Part shown: piece after piece, positions 1 to 6,974 of the stretch
How positions within the stretch are numbered: position 1 is the stretch's first letter
How the letters are laid out: every line of letters starts with the position of its first letter
Assembly: GCA_030642205.1 (NCBI GenBank)
Contig: DAOWOF010000042.1
Span: forward strand, 1-12,973
Direction: 5' to 3'
DNA length: 12,973 bases
From: Desulfobacteraceae bacterium
Lineage (GTDB): Bacteria > Desulfobacterota > DSM-4660 > Desulfatiglandales > Desulfatiglandaceae
Program-made: the position numbers and the translations under genes
Notes under the pieces: model-generated
What the model was told of the DNA's origin: nothing
The model's input: the letters and a program-made list of their open reading frames with translations, nothing else
Databases searched by the model: none

Positions 1-792
1 GCGCTTGCAGGTCCACGGTGGGGCAATTATTATCAGGAAGTATCGCAAAAAGGGGTGGATATTATGCTCCTTGTAGATGTTTCTTCAAGCATGCTGGTTC
101 AAGATCTTAAACCCAATCGCCTTGAACGCGCCCGCCGGGAAATTATTGATTTTTTAAGAGTAGTACAGGGAGACAGAGTAGGATTGGTTGCTTTTTCAGG
201 GGCTGCTTTTGTTCAATGCCCCCTGACTCTTGATTATGGAGCCCTGGAAATGTTTTTAAATGCCATAGGCCCTGATCTTTTGCCTGTCCCTGGAACTGAC
301 ATGGGGGCTGCTATTGATACCAGTCTATCAGCCTTTGACTTCAAGGCAGAAACTGATAAGGTAATCCTGTTGATAACTGACGGAGAGGATAATGAAAATA
401 GAGGCATAAAGGCATGTAAAAGGGCAGCAAAAATGGGAGTCAAGATTTTTGTCTTCGGCCTTGGCGATGCCTCTGGAGGCCCTATTCCATTAGGCAATGA
501 CAGGGGAGGCTTTCAAAAAGATTCTGATGGAAATTTGATTTTGTCAAAATTAGATGAAAAAGGGCTGCATCATATGGCAGAGCTTACAGGGGGCGTTTAT
601 GTTCGTTCGGTAGCAGGAGATCTGGATCTGGATATGCTCTATTTTGATGGCATTAAAAAAAGAACCAAAGACGAGATCCTTAAAAGCGGAAAAATAAAGC
701 TCTATGAAGAGCGATTCGTTTTTTTCCTTCTGGCAGCCATTCTTTTTTTAATTATAGAAGATATGCTTGGAACTTCAAGGAAGATTACCTAA
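1..792 (+). CDS. batB: BatB-like VWA-domain membrane protein (5' partial)
   Basis: This is the C-terminal 263 codons of a von Willebrand factor A protein of the Bat (Bacteroides aerotolerance) type. The frame is open from base 1, and the residues before the first in-window GTG or ATG (ALAGPRWG, then QKGVDIM) match the family's usual sequence before the VWA core, so the true start lies upstream. The metal-ion-dependent adhesion site is complete: DVSSS at codons 26-30, a Thr at codon 99 in GTDMG, and an Asp at codon 127 in ITDGEDNE. A hydrophobic stretch near the C-terminus (FVFFLLAAILFLIIEDML) is a membrane anchor, which would place the VWA domain in the periplasm. It is called BatB rather than BatA because a TPR protein of BatC type follows directly; BatA normally lies one gene further upstream. 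The operon role in aerotolerance or envelope stress is family knowledge and is not shown here. Confidence 0.88.
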   Translation, partial: ALAGPRWGNYYQEVSQKGVDIMLLVDVSSSMLVQDLKPNRLERARREIIDFLRVVQGDRVGLVAFSGAAFVQCPLTLDYGALEMFLNAIGPDLLPVPGTDMGAAIDTSLSAFDFKAETDKVILLITDGEDNENRGIKACKRAAKMGVKIFVFGLGDASGGPIPLGNDRGGFQKDSDGNLILSKLDEKGLHHMAELTGGVYVRSVAGDLDLDMLYFDGIKKRTKDEILKSGKIKLYEERFVFFLLAAILFLIIEDMLGTSRKIT

Positions 793-805
793 GATAGAGG
801 TTTTC

Positions 806-1597
806 TTGAAGAAATCAATGCGAGGGGATAGATTGTTCAAAATCAGTTTTATTGTTACACTATTATTCATAAGCCTCGCCGCTAATCAGGTGCGAGCTGA
901 TGAAGATCCTGACAATCTCTACCGGGACGGTTTGTTTAAAGAGGCTCAAGAGGCTTATTCCAGGGCTGATATGGACAATCCAAAAGATATTCGGTATCGG
1001 TATAATCGTGGTTGCGCGGCCTATCAAACTTCAGATTATAAAGGAGCGACATCTGCCTTTACAAGTGTGTTATCCAGGGTAAAAGATCGGCAAATAGCAT
1101 TTAGGAGCCATTTTAACCTGGGAAACAGCGCCTTTAAACAAAACGATTATGCCCTGTCTTGTGAGCAATTTACTGAGGCTCTCTGTTTAATCCCTGAAAG
1201 CCCTGATGCCCGGTATAATCTGGAACTTGCGCTAAGGGCACTGAAAAAGCAGAAAGAAAAAGAAAAGGAATCTCAAAACCAAAAAGATTCTTCCCCCAGG
1301 AAAGAGGGGGGCGGACGAAACAAAGAGGAACAAAAGGATCAGGGAAAGCCTCCAAAACAAGATTCTGATCCCCAAAAAGATGGGGAGAATAAGCAGGATA
1401 AACCGGCTGAGCAGAAAAAGGATCAAGGAGAGCAAGAAAAACAGGATAAAAACGGCAAAGATATGCCACAGCCAAACCTGGATGAGAAAAAGGCCGAGGC
1501 CTTGCTCAATAATCTAAATGAGGATCGGGCCAGGTTTATGAAATTCCGGATTCCAAAGGATAAAAAACATGGCGTTGGTTCAGGCAAGAACTGGTAA
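806..1597 (+). CDS. batC: BatC-like periplasmic TPR protein with Lys/Glu/Gln-rich tail
   Basis: This is a secreted tetratricopeptide-repeat protein in the BatC position of the operon. An N-terminal hydrophobic segment (ISFIVTLLFISLAANQVRA) reads as a signal peptide. About three TPR-like helix pairs follow (for example NLYRDGLFKEAQEAYSRA, YRYNRGCAAYQTSDY and HFNLGNSAFKQNDYALS). The next roughly 90 residues are strongly enriched in Lys, Glu, Gln and Asp, almost free of hydrophobics and probably disordered. The final residues (LLNNLNEDRARFMKFR) are a short amphipathic segment typical of BatC-like proteins. The start is uncertain: TTG at 806 has GAGG (797-800) at a 5-nt spacing, ATG at 818 is possible, and TTG at 767 would overlap batB by 26 nt. 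All three give the same signal peptide. The 3' end overlaps batD by 29 nt. Confidence 0.8.
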   Translation: MKKSMRGDRLFKISFIVTLLFISLAANQVRADEDPDNLYRDGLFKEAQEAYSRADMDNPKDIRYRYNRGCAAYQTSDYKGATSAFTSVLSRVKDRQIAFRSHFNLGNSAFKQNDYALSCEQFTEALCLIPESPDARYNLELALRALKKQKEKEKESQNQKDSSPRKEGGGRNKEEQKDQGKPPKQDSDPQKDGENKQDKPAEQKKDQGEQEKQDKNGKDMPQPNLDEKKAEALLNNLNEDRARFMKFRIPKDKKHGVGSGKNW

Positions 1598-3335
1598 AAT
1601 CAGAAATAACATAGTTGCCCTGCTTTTGGCATTTTGCCTCTTAATACCCTGGACAGCTGCCGCTGATGTGTCTTTAACATTATATTTGGGGCCAAAAAAG
1701 GCCACTATAAATGATACGATTAATATGACCCTTACAGTGTCCGGAACTCGTAAAACGCCTCCTCCTTTTATCAATGGTCTGGAATCTTTCCATGTATTTG
1801 AGGGCGGAAGTTCCAGTCAAGTCAAAATTATTAATGGCCAATACACTTCCAGCATTAAATATTTATACACCCTTAACTCCAAAAAAGAAGGGACATTCAG
1901 GATTGGACCAGCCGAAGTGATTATTAAAGGCAAGAGATATCAAAGTAATACAGAAATCCTGGATATCACTCCCCCTTTACACTCAAAGGGACCCAGGCTT
2001 GGTAAATTATTTTTAAACGCCAATCTTTCATCTTCCAGGGCCTATGTGGAGGAACAGCTGATCTATACCTTAAAGCTTTACCGCCAGATCAGAGTGAGAG
2101 ACGTTTCACTGGAACTGCCCGGGAATGAACAACTGACATTCAAACAGCTTGGAGATACCAATGAATACCAAACAATGTATAATGGTCAGGACTATCAGGT
2201 CCTGGAAGTCAATTATTCCATTATTCCTAAAGCTCCGGGAACTTATGGAATTAAACCCTCCCGAATGAGGATGAAAATTTTTGATAGTAGAGGAAGGTCC
2301 TATGGTTCTTTTAATGACCCATTTTTTAATATGTCCACAGGACAATCCAGGCTTATTTCCAGTGAGCCGCTGGAATTACAGGTATTATCCCTCCCTGAAA
2401 CAGGCCGCCCTGCCAATTTTAGCGGATTGGTGGGCAGATTTAAAATAAAAGCTGGTTTGACGCCTTCAACCATAAAGGAAGGTGAATCAGCAACACTGAC
2501 AGTACAAACTACGGGGCATGGCAATATCAAGCATATCCCTGATATACAATTTCCAGGGATTGAGGATATAAAAGTATACGCGGATCAACCAGTCTTAAAC
2601 AACTCTTTTGATAACAAAGGACAAAAAGGCTCAAAGGTTATGAAATGGGCGCTTGTGCCCGAAAAGGAAGGAAATTTTAATATACCAAGTCTGACTCTTA
2701 GTTTTTTTGACCCAGGCAAGGAAAAATATATCATTATAAAGACATACCCTCTTGATCTTATGGTCCTGGCGGGACAGATACAGGATGATAAAATTCCTAT
2801 TAATCTTTCATCTCAGGATACCACTTCAAAGAAACAGACCATAAAAGAACTGGGTCATGACATCCTTCCTATCTACACCTCAATAAAAGGGGTGCAGTTT
2901 GATGTTCCTCTAAGACCCCGTGGGCTGATGATATGGATCTTCCTGATTTCCCCTGTTATGTTATATCTGGGATCCTTTTTTGCTATAAAACAGCGCCAAA
3001 AAGCTTTTAAAACCGCGGGCCTGAACCAGGCAAGAAAAGCAGCCCGGATATTTGCCAAAAGGTGCGGACAAGAGGGGCTTAAAGCAAATGACCTGATCCT
3101 TTATTGCAGGGACTATCTGAATGATCGCATGGGCTTGCACTTAGGCTCCCTGACTGCATTGGAGGCCGCCAGAATATTGCTTTTAAAAGGTGTAGCCAGA
3201 GAAACATCTGACCAGTTTTTTCAGCAGCTAAAAATAATGGAAGCCGCCATTTACAGTGGCAGGGATGATCAAATGGTTTTTAAAACGGAGGATTTAATTG
3301 AAATAGTTAAAAAGATTGACAAGGAGCTAAGGTGA
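1569..3335 (+). CDS. batD: BatD-family periplasmic/membrane protein (oxygen tolerance)
   Basis: This 588-residue protein matches BatD in size, layout and operon place. A signal peptide ends near residue 32 (CLLIPWTAAA then D). A long beta-rich periplasmic part follows, opening with the family-typical sequence LGPKKATINDTINMTLTVSG and containing repeated immunoglobulin-like segments such as LFLNANLSSSRAYVEEQLIYT and FKIKAGLTPSTIKEGESATL. One transmembrane helix (about 452-474, LMIWIFLISPVMLYLGSFFA) is followed by a basic, helical cytoplasmic tail of about 110 residues. The ATG at 1569 is preceded by AAAGGA (1555-1560) at an 8-nt spacing and lies inside the end of batC. The stop overlaps the batE start. 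BatD is thought to act with the VWA proteins in the envelope, but its biochemistry is not established. Confidence 0.88.
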   Translation: MALVQARTGKIRNNIVALLLAFCLLIPWTAAADVSLTLYLGPKKATINDTINMTLTVSGTRKTPPPFINGLESFHVFEGGSSSQVKIINGQYTSSIKYLYTLNSKKEGTFRIGPAEVIIKGKRYQSNTEILDITPPLHSKGPRLGKLFLNANLSSSRAYVEEQLIYTLKLYRQIRVRDVSLELPGNEQLTFKQLGDTNEYQTMYNGQDYQVLEVNYSIIPKAPGTYGIKPSRMRMKIFDSRGRSYGSFNDPFFNMSTGQSRLISSEPLELQVLSLPETGRPANFSGLVGRFKIKAGLTPSTIKEGESATLTVQTTGHGNIKHIPDIQFPGIEDIKVYADQPVLNNSFDNKGQKGSKVMKWALVPEKEGNFNIPSLTLSFFDPGKEKYIIIKTYPLDLMVLAGQIQDDKIPINLSSQDTTSKKQTIKELGHDILPIYTSIKGVQFDVPLRPRGLMIWIFLISPVMLYLGSFFAIKQRQKAFKTAGLNQARKAARIFAKRCGQEGLKANDLILYCRDYLNDRMGLHLGSLTALEAARILLLKGVARETSDQFFQQLKIMEAAIYSGRDDQMVFKTEDLIEIVKKIDKELR

Positions 3336-4102
3336 GAAAAATTGTCCTACTCCATTTTTTTACATTATTACTTGGGATGTTTTCCGTTGCTTATTGTCAG
3401 GAAACCGGATGGGAGGAAGTCTTTTTCAAGGCTAGTCAGGACTATCAGAAAGGACGATTTGAAGACGCGAAAAAAAAATATCAACTCCTTATAAAAAGCG
3501 GGAAGCAAAACGGATATCTATATTATAATATCGCCAATACCTGCTATCGGCTTGGGCAACTTGGAGAAGCTATTCTCTATTATGAAAATGCCCGTTTCCT
3601 GATGCCAAGGAATGCCGATCTAAACGCAAACCTGGCCTATGCGCGCGATCAAGTCCAGGACGATATAGATGATCCTTCCTCCTTTTTTAAACTGGCTTTT
3701 TTCTGGCTTGATTCTTTGAGCCTGATTGAACTCTTTTGGAGTTTTGCAGTCCTTAATCTTGTTTTCTGGGCTATTCTTTTGAGGAGAATCTTTTCAAGAT
3801 CTGAATGGAGCTACTATCTTTTTCTGATAATATTTATCATATGGGGCATTATTGGAACCTCCTTCGGTCTTAAATATTTTGAGCTCATGACTGATGACCG
3901 GGCTGTAATATTCAAAAAGGAGGTAGATGTGCTAGCAGGACCTAATTCAAATGATACGCTGCTTTTCAGGCTCCACGAGGGGTCAATAATACATCTTGAT
4001 CGAAGGGAGGGAGGATGGTCGCTTATTAGGTTGCCCAACAAAAGGGGTTGGGTAGAAAATAATTCCATTGCAATTATCAAAGGACACCTGCCTGCTGAAT
4101 AG
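3332..4102 (+). CDS. batE: BatE-like TPR and SH3-domain membrane protein
   Basis: This is a 256-residue last gene of the Bat operon. It has a signal peptide (residues 1-22), then TPR units (about 24-110; VFFKASQDYQKGRFEDAKKK and LYYNIANTCYRLGQLGEAI). Two transmembrane helices follow (about 131-151, LIELFWSFAVLNLVFWAILL; about 161-183, YYLFLIIFIIWGIIGTSFGL). A C-terminal bacterial SH3-like domain (about 193-250) is recognisable from VDVLAGPNSNDTLLFRLHEG and WSLIRLPNKRGWVENN. The GTG start overlaps the batD stop in a GTGA arrangement, with AAGGAG at 3321-3326 five nt upstream, so it is probably translationally coupled. A Cys at residue 22 sits near the signal cleavage site, but Tyr at -1 makes a lipobox unlikely. 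TPR and SH3 domains are protein-binding modules and no enzymatic role is evident. Confidence 0.85.
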   Translation: MRKIVLLHFFTLLLGMFSVAYCQETGWEEVFFKASQDYQKGRFEDAKKKYQLLIKSGKQNGYLYYNIANTCYRLGQLGEAILYYENARFLMPRNADLNANLAYARDQVQDDIDDPSSFFKLAFFWLDSLSLIELFWSFAVLNLVFWAILLRRIFSRSEWSYYLFLIIFIIWGIIGTSFGLKYFELMTDDRAVIFKKEVDVLAGPNSNDTLLFRLHEGSIIHLDRREGGWSLIRLPNKRGWVENNSIAIIKGHLPAE

Positions 4103-4140
4103 ACTAAGACCAAAAATCACGTTTTTTAAATGCCTCTGAA

Positions 4141-4166
4141 CATCAATAGCAACGTTGCTATTGATG
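4141..4166 (+). terminator. Perfect 26-bp palindrome after batE
   Basis: The arms are CATCAATAGCAAC and its exact complement GTTGCTATTGATG, with no spacer. As RNA this would fold into a hairpin of about 11 bp with a 4-nt loop. It lies 38 nt after the batE stop, and a T-leaning but imperfect tract (CTTATTGTTT) follows. Termination of the Bat operon is the simplest reading. The exact two-fold symmetry would also suit an operator for the following fmdB-type gene. Confidence 0.45.
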
Positions 4167-4231
4167 CTTATTGTTTACCAAAAAAACACTTTGCCACCAG
4201 ACACTAATATAAAAACTGGAGAATAATAGTT

Positions 4232-4585
4232 ATGCCAATTTATGAATATGAATCCCTGGACCCCAATAAGGGATGTCAAAAATGTATAAATCGCTTTGAG
4301 GCCATTCAATCAATAAATGAAATGCCACTGGCAACTTGTCCTTCCTGCGGTCAAAAGGTGAAAAAGATTATTTCCTGGTGCCAGGGAACCATAGGGGAGT
4401 CTTCGGGAGAATCTAATTCAATTTTAAACAGGATAAAAAGCTTTGAATCACAAGGACAGTGGGGGCATGCTGGTGAGCTGGCAGATAGACAATCGGAAAA
4501 AACCAAAGATAAGTCTTTAAAAGAGAGGGCGCTGGATAATTATAAAAAGGGTGGATATAATACAGACTGGCATGAAAAACAATAA
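4232..4585 (+). CDS. FmdB-family zinc-ribbon protein
   Basis: This 117-residue protein starts with MPIYEYE, the hallmark of the FmdB/CxxC_CxxC_SSSS family, and has two cysteine pairs (Cys15-x2-Cys18 and Cys36-x2-Cys39, in CPSCG) that should bind one zinc. FmdB was named as a putative regulator of a formylmethanofuran dehydrogenase operon, but most members have no proven function. After the ribbon, residues 50-117 are polar and charged, probably flexible, with a further Cys at about residue 50. The first pair is spaced further from the N-terminus than in short family members (a DPNKG insertion). A TGGAG at 4217-4221 gives a somewhat long 10-nt spacing to the ATG. The gene stands alone between two hairpins, so it is probably its own transcription unit. 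Confidence 0.82.
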   Translation: MPIYEYESLDPNKGCQKCINRFEAIQSINEMPLATCPSCGQKVKKIISWCQGTIGESSGESNSILNRIKSFESQGQWGHAGELADRQSEKTKDKSLKERALDNYKKGGYNTDWHEKQ

Positions 4586-4619
4586 CTTTTTACTAACTCT
4601 ATGTAGCTAAATATCCACA

Positions 4620-4696
4620 GCAGCGCTAATCTGATTAAACCATGAAAAACTCAGAGGTCTCAAACAGTTTCAAAGTTTTAATCAGATCAGCGCTGC
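4620..4696. repeat. Long imperfect hairpin (20-bp arms, 37-nt loop)
   Basis: The arms 4620-4639 and 4677-4696 are inverted copies matching at 19 of 20 positions; the mismatch pairs A4628 with C4688. The loop (4640-4676) could itself fold, since GAG and CTC flank a GT near its centre. It lies 34 nt after the fmdB-type gene. Possible readings are a small palindromic mobile repeat (MITE or REP type), a structured 3' UTR, or an upstream element of the next gene. No T-tract follows, so intrinsic termination is less likely. Confidence 0.55.
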
Positions 4697-4772
4697 CTGT
4701 CTGAAATCAGCATCCTTGAAATAACGGAATAATTGCAAATTTATTTAGATATTATTGCATAAGAAATGAACA

Positions 4773-6152
4773 ATGAAGAAAATCTCTAAATTATTGGATC
4801 AGGAAAGTTTTTTAAAAAATCTCTTTGAAGCAATTCCTTGCGGTCTCCTCATCATAGATGGCGAAAGACGAGTGCAGGCAGTAAATAATGTACTTGAGAT
4901 GACCTTGGGAATCTCAAGTACATCGGTTATAGACAAACTTGGTGGAGAAGCCCTTGGCTGTATTACCGCTCTCAAAAAGGAAGATTCTTGCGGTTTTTCT
5001 GAAGAATGTCAGATATGCCAGGTTCGCAGGACCGCAGAGGATGCCCTTTATGGTAAACAAGTTCATAGAAGAAGGGCAAAAATGCGGTTGATTGTTAACG
5101 GAGATATCCGTGATTTACAATTTCTTTTAAGCGCTGCACCTTTCGTGCATGATGGTGAGAGACTGGCAATCATTCTTTTAGAAGACATGACGGAGTTAAA
5201 TGAACTCCGCAAACGCCTTAAAACAGAGCAGAGCTTCGCAGGAATAATAGGCCAGGACCCCAGGATGTTAGAGTTATTTGAAACAATTGAGAGTCTTGCA
5301 GATGTAAACGTACCGGTTCTCATCCAGGGTGAAAGCGGTACAGGTAAAGAATTGGTTGCAGCGGCTATCCACAGCGAAGGCCCACGATCAAACAAACCCT
5401 TTGTTCCAGTCAATTGTGGAGCCTTGCCGGAAGGCTTACTTGAAAGTGAGCTATTCGGGCATGTCAAGGGAGCTTTTACCGGAGCTGTGCGTGACAAAAA
5501 AGGCCGATTTGAACTTGCCGATCGCGGCACTCTATTTTTGGATGAAATTGCGGATTTGCCAAAGGTTATGCAAGCAAAACTGCTGCGTGTTTTACAAGAT
5601 GGAAAATTTGAGCGAGTGGGTGATGAAAAGACGATATTAGTGGATGTCCGTATTATAAGCGCTGCTAACCGTGACCTGAAGACTGAAATGAAGGTGGGTA
5701 ATTTTCGTGCTGATTTATATTACCGGATAAATGTAGTCCCTGTATATTTGCCTCCATTGAAAGAACGAAAAAACGATATCCCGCTTCTTGTCAAACACTT
5801 TATTTATAAGGCGTCAAAAGAGGGGCAAAAGGCAACGGATATTTCAAAAGAGGCTATTGCCATTATGATGGACCATCCCTGGCCTGGCAACGTCCGTGAA
5901 CTCCAGAGCGTAATCAGGTATGCCCTTATAAAGTCAAAAGGCGAGGTTATTCGAGAACAACATCTTCCACCTGATATAATAAAAGTAAAAAGCATTTCTC
6001 TCCCACGAGGACAGTTTAAAAAGCTGAATCCTGACAGTGTCAGGGACGCATTGATCAAGTCAGGAGGTAATAAGGCAAAGGCCGCAAGATTCCTTGGAGT
6101 TGGCCGCGCCACCCTTTATCGGTTTTTTGCTGATAACCCTGATCTATCATAA
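4773..6152 (+). CDS. Sigma-54-dependent transcriptional activator, PAS-AAA+-Fis
   Basis: This 459-residue protein is an NtrC/ZraR-type enhancer-binding activator without a receiver domain. An N-terminal PAS domain (about 10-145) starts at FEAIPCGLLIIDGERRVQAV and ends at IILLEDMTEL. It contains four cysteines, Cys63, Cys73, Cys79 and Cys82 (the last three in CGFSEECQIC), that may bind a metal, Fe-S cluster or redox signal. The AAA+ domain has Walker A GESGTGKE (186-193), an intact GAFTGA sigma-54 contact loop (233-238) and Walker B LFLDE (254-258). A Fis-type helix-turn-helix (about 417-455, GGNKAKAARFLGVGRATLYR) closes the protein. Signal sensing is therefore probably direct, through the PAS domain. 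No good Shine-Dalgarno was seen before the ATG. The targets are unknown, and no clear -24/-12 promoter was found in the window. Confidence 0.9.
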   Translation: MKKISKLLDQESFLKNLFEAIPCGLLIIDGERRVQAVNNVLEMTLGISSTSVIDKLGGEALGCITALKKEDSCGFSEECQICQVRRTAEDALYGKQVHRRRAKMRLIVNGDIRDLQFLLSAAPFVHDGERLAIILLEDMTELNELRKRLKTEQSFAGIIGQDPRMLELFETIESLADVNVPVLIQGESGTGKELVAAAIHSEGPRSNKPFVPVNCGALPEGLLESELFGHVKGAFTGAVRDKKGRFELADRGTLFLDEIADLPKVMQAKLLRVLQDGKFERVGDEKTILVDVRIISAANRDLKTEMKVGNFRADLYYRINVVPVYLPPLKERKNDIPLLVKHFIYKASKEGQKATDISKEAIAIMMDHPWPGNVRELQSVIRYALIKSKGEVIREQHLPPDIIKVKSISLPRGQFKKLNPDSVRDALIKSGGNKAKAARFLGVGRATLYRFFADNPDLS

Positions 6153-6273
6153 TATAATTATGCTTTAGGAAATATGGACAAATAAAGACTTTTTACAAAA
6201 GAGCATATCAAGAAAAATTGGGTTATGCGGCAGGATTAAGCCTCCAGTTTAAAACCTGATTCCTTTGCGGAAT

Positions 6274-6306
6274 GGGGGATAATCTTAAATAGCTAAATAA
6301 TTTGAC
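6274..6306 (+). repeat. REP-like left end of the RAYT element
   Basis: A GGGGGA tract followed by CTTAAATA and TTTGAC lies just upstream of the transposase relic. It resembles, in inverted orientation, the sequence beyond the relic's 3' end (6898-6922; about 18 of 24 positions). In direct comparison it also resembles the 5' flank of the second relic read on the - strand (8537-8598). A small hairpin (ATTCC, TTTGC, GGAAT) at 6259-6273 adjoins it. These traits fit the palindromic ends associated with REP transposases. Confidence 0.5.
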
Positions 6307-6339
6307 ATAAAGTATTTTTGGCCGTATGTTGTTCTTGTC

Positions 6340-6872
6340 ATGCCTAGGATAGCCCGAATAGATACTCCCGGCCTCTTGCATCTTGTTATAATCATGAGGA
6401 ATAGAACGCCGAAAAATATTCAAGGATGATAAGGATCATGAAAATTTCATTGAACGGCTATCTATTCTCCTGCCTGAAACCAGGATCCAATGCTGCGCAT
6501 GGTCATTTCTATCAAATCACGCCCATTTTTTGTTAAAAAGCGGTCATGCAGTAATTGCCGTTCTAATGAGAAGATTACTTGCCGGATATGCGGTAACATA
6601 TAACAGGAGGCGATTTGATAAAAAGCATTGGTAGTTTGGATGAAGTGAAAAAAATAAGGCTGGCCGGACAGGATTGAATCAAGAGCGATCAATGAATATT
6701 AGGGAAAAGCTTTTTTGTAAGAGATATTTTTTTGGAATCGAAATAACAGTTTTCCCGGAAATATACACTCAAAAGCTTGGGCTATGATTTTGAAAAGGTT
6801 GTTGAGAGGAGTTCCATATTATTCCAGGTGAAAAAGGATTACATAATTGGAAGAGGGAGGCAGAAGAAATAA
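6340..6872 (+). pseudogene. Decayed REP-associated Y1 transposase (RAYT/TnpA_REP)
   Basis: No single frame is open, but following three frames gives one recognisable transposase. Frame 1 from the ATG at 6340 reads MPRIARIDTPGLLHLVIIM. A frameshift near 6397-6401 leads to GIERRKIFKDDKDHENF, then PETRIQCCAWSFLSNHAHFL with the HUH metal-binding HAH at 6518-6526, then MRRLLAGYAVTYNRR. Another junction near 6600-6608 removes the usual HGHLFQNRYKS block and what I estimate as roughly 100 residues. It resumes as GGDLIKSIGSLDEVKKIR. Three in-frame stops follow (TGA 6675, TGA 6693, TAA 6744), then KSLGYDFEKVVERSSILFQV and GRGRQKK before TAA 6870. The family assignment rests on recalled conserved motifs. 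The gene cannot make an active protein. Confidence 0.8.
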
Positions 6873-6897
6873 GGTTACCAACTGGAAACCTGAGATG

Positions 6898-6920
6898 TTT
6901 GAATATTTAAGGTCGTCCCC
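6898..6920 (-). repeat. REP-like right end, near-identical to a copy at 8576-8598
   Basis: The sequence from TTTGAATATTTAAGG through CGTCCCC matches 8576-8598 at 21 of 23 positions in the same orientation. On the - strand it reads GGGGACG(A/G)CCTTAAATA. It is an imperfect inverted partner of the left end at 6274-6306, so together they bound the RAYT relic. It lies about 50 bp before the next gene, so that gene's promoter lies in or just after the repeat; a TATAAT at 6934-6939 is a possible -10 box without an obvious -35. Confidence 0.6.
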
Positions 6921-6974
6921 CCCTCATACCTAATATAATAATTTTTTTAGAAAAATTTGATGGAGGATATGCCT

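Noticed and set aside
55..66. GTG at 55 or ATG at 64 as the true start of the first gene.
   Set aside because: The frame is open to base 1 and the residues before these codons match the conserved VWA/Bat lead-in, so the gene is cut by the window edge.
767..805. An earlier TTG start for batC at 767.
   Set aside because: It would add residues ahead of the signal peptide and overlap batB by 26 nt. The TTG at 806 has a GAGG at good spacing, although 767 cannot be excluded.
1235..1500. The Lys/Glu/Gln-rich stretch of batC as a tandem repeat or assembly artefact.
   Set aside because: No fixed repeat unit is seen, the frame stays open, and a charged low-complexity region before a conserved end is usual for BatC-like proteins.
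6223..6423. A 66-codon ORF on the - strand.
   Set aside because: It overlaps the REP-like end and the 5' part of the relic and encodes nothing recognisable.
6462..6692. A 76-codon ORF on the - strand.
   Set aside because: It is the antisense shadow of the transposase relic, has no recognisable domain, and the + strand explains the sequence better.
6675..6695. TGA codons in the RAYT relic as further selenocysteines.
   Set aside because: They fall where I recall Arg in relatives (CGA to TGA changes), no SECIS-like hairpin was seen after them, and the gene has frameshifts and TAA stops as well.
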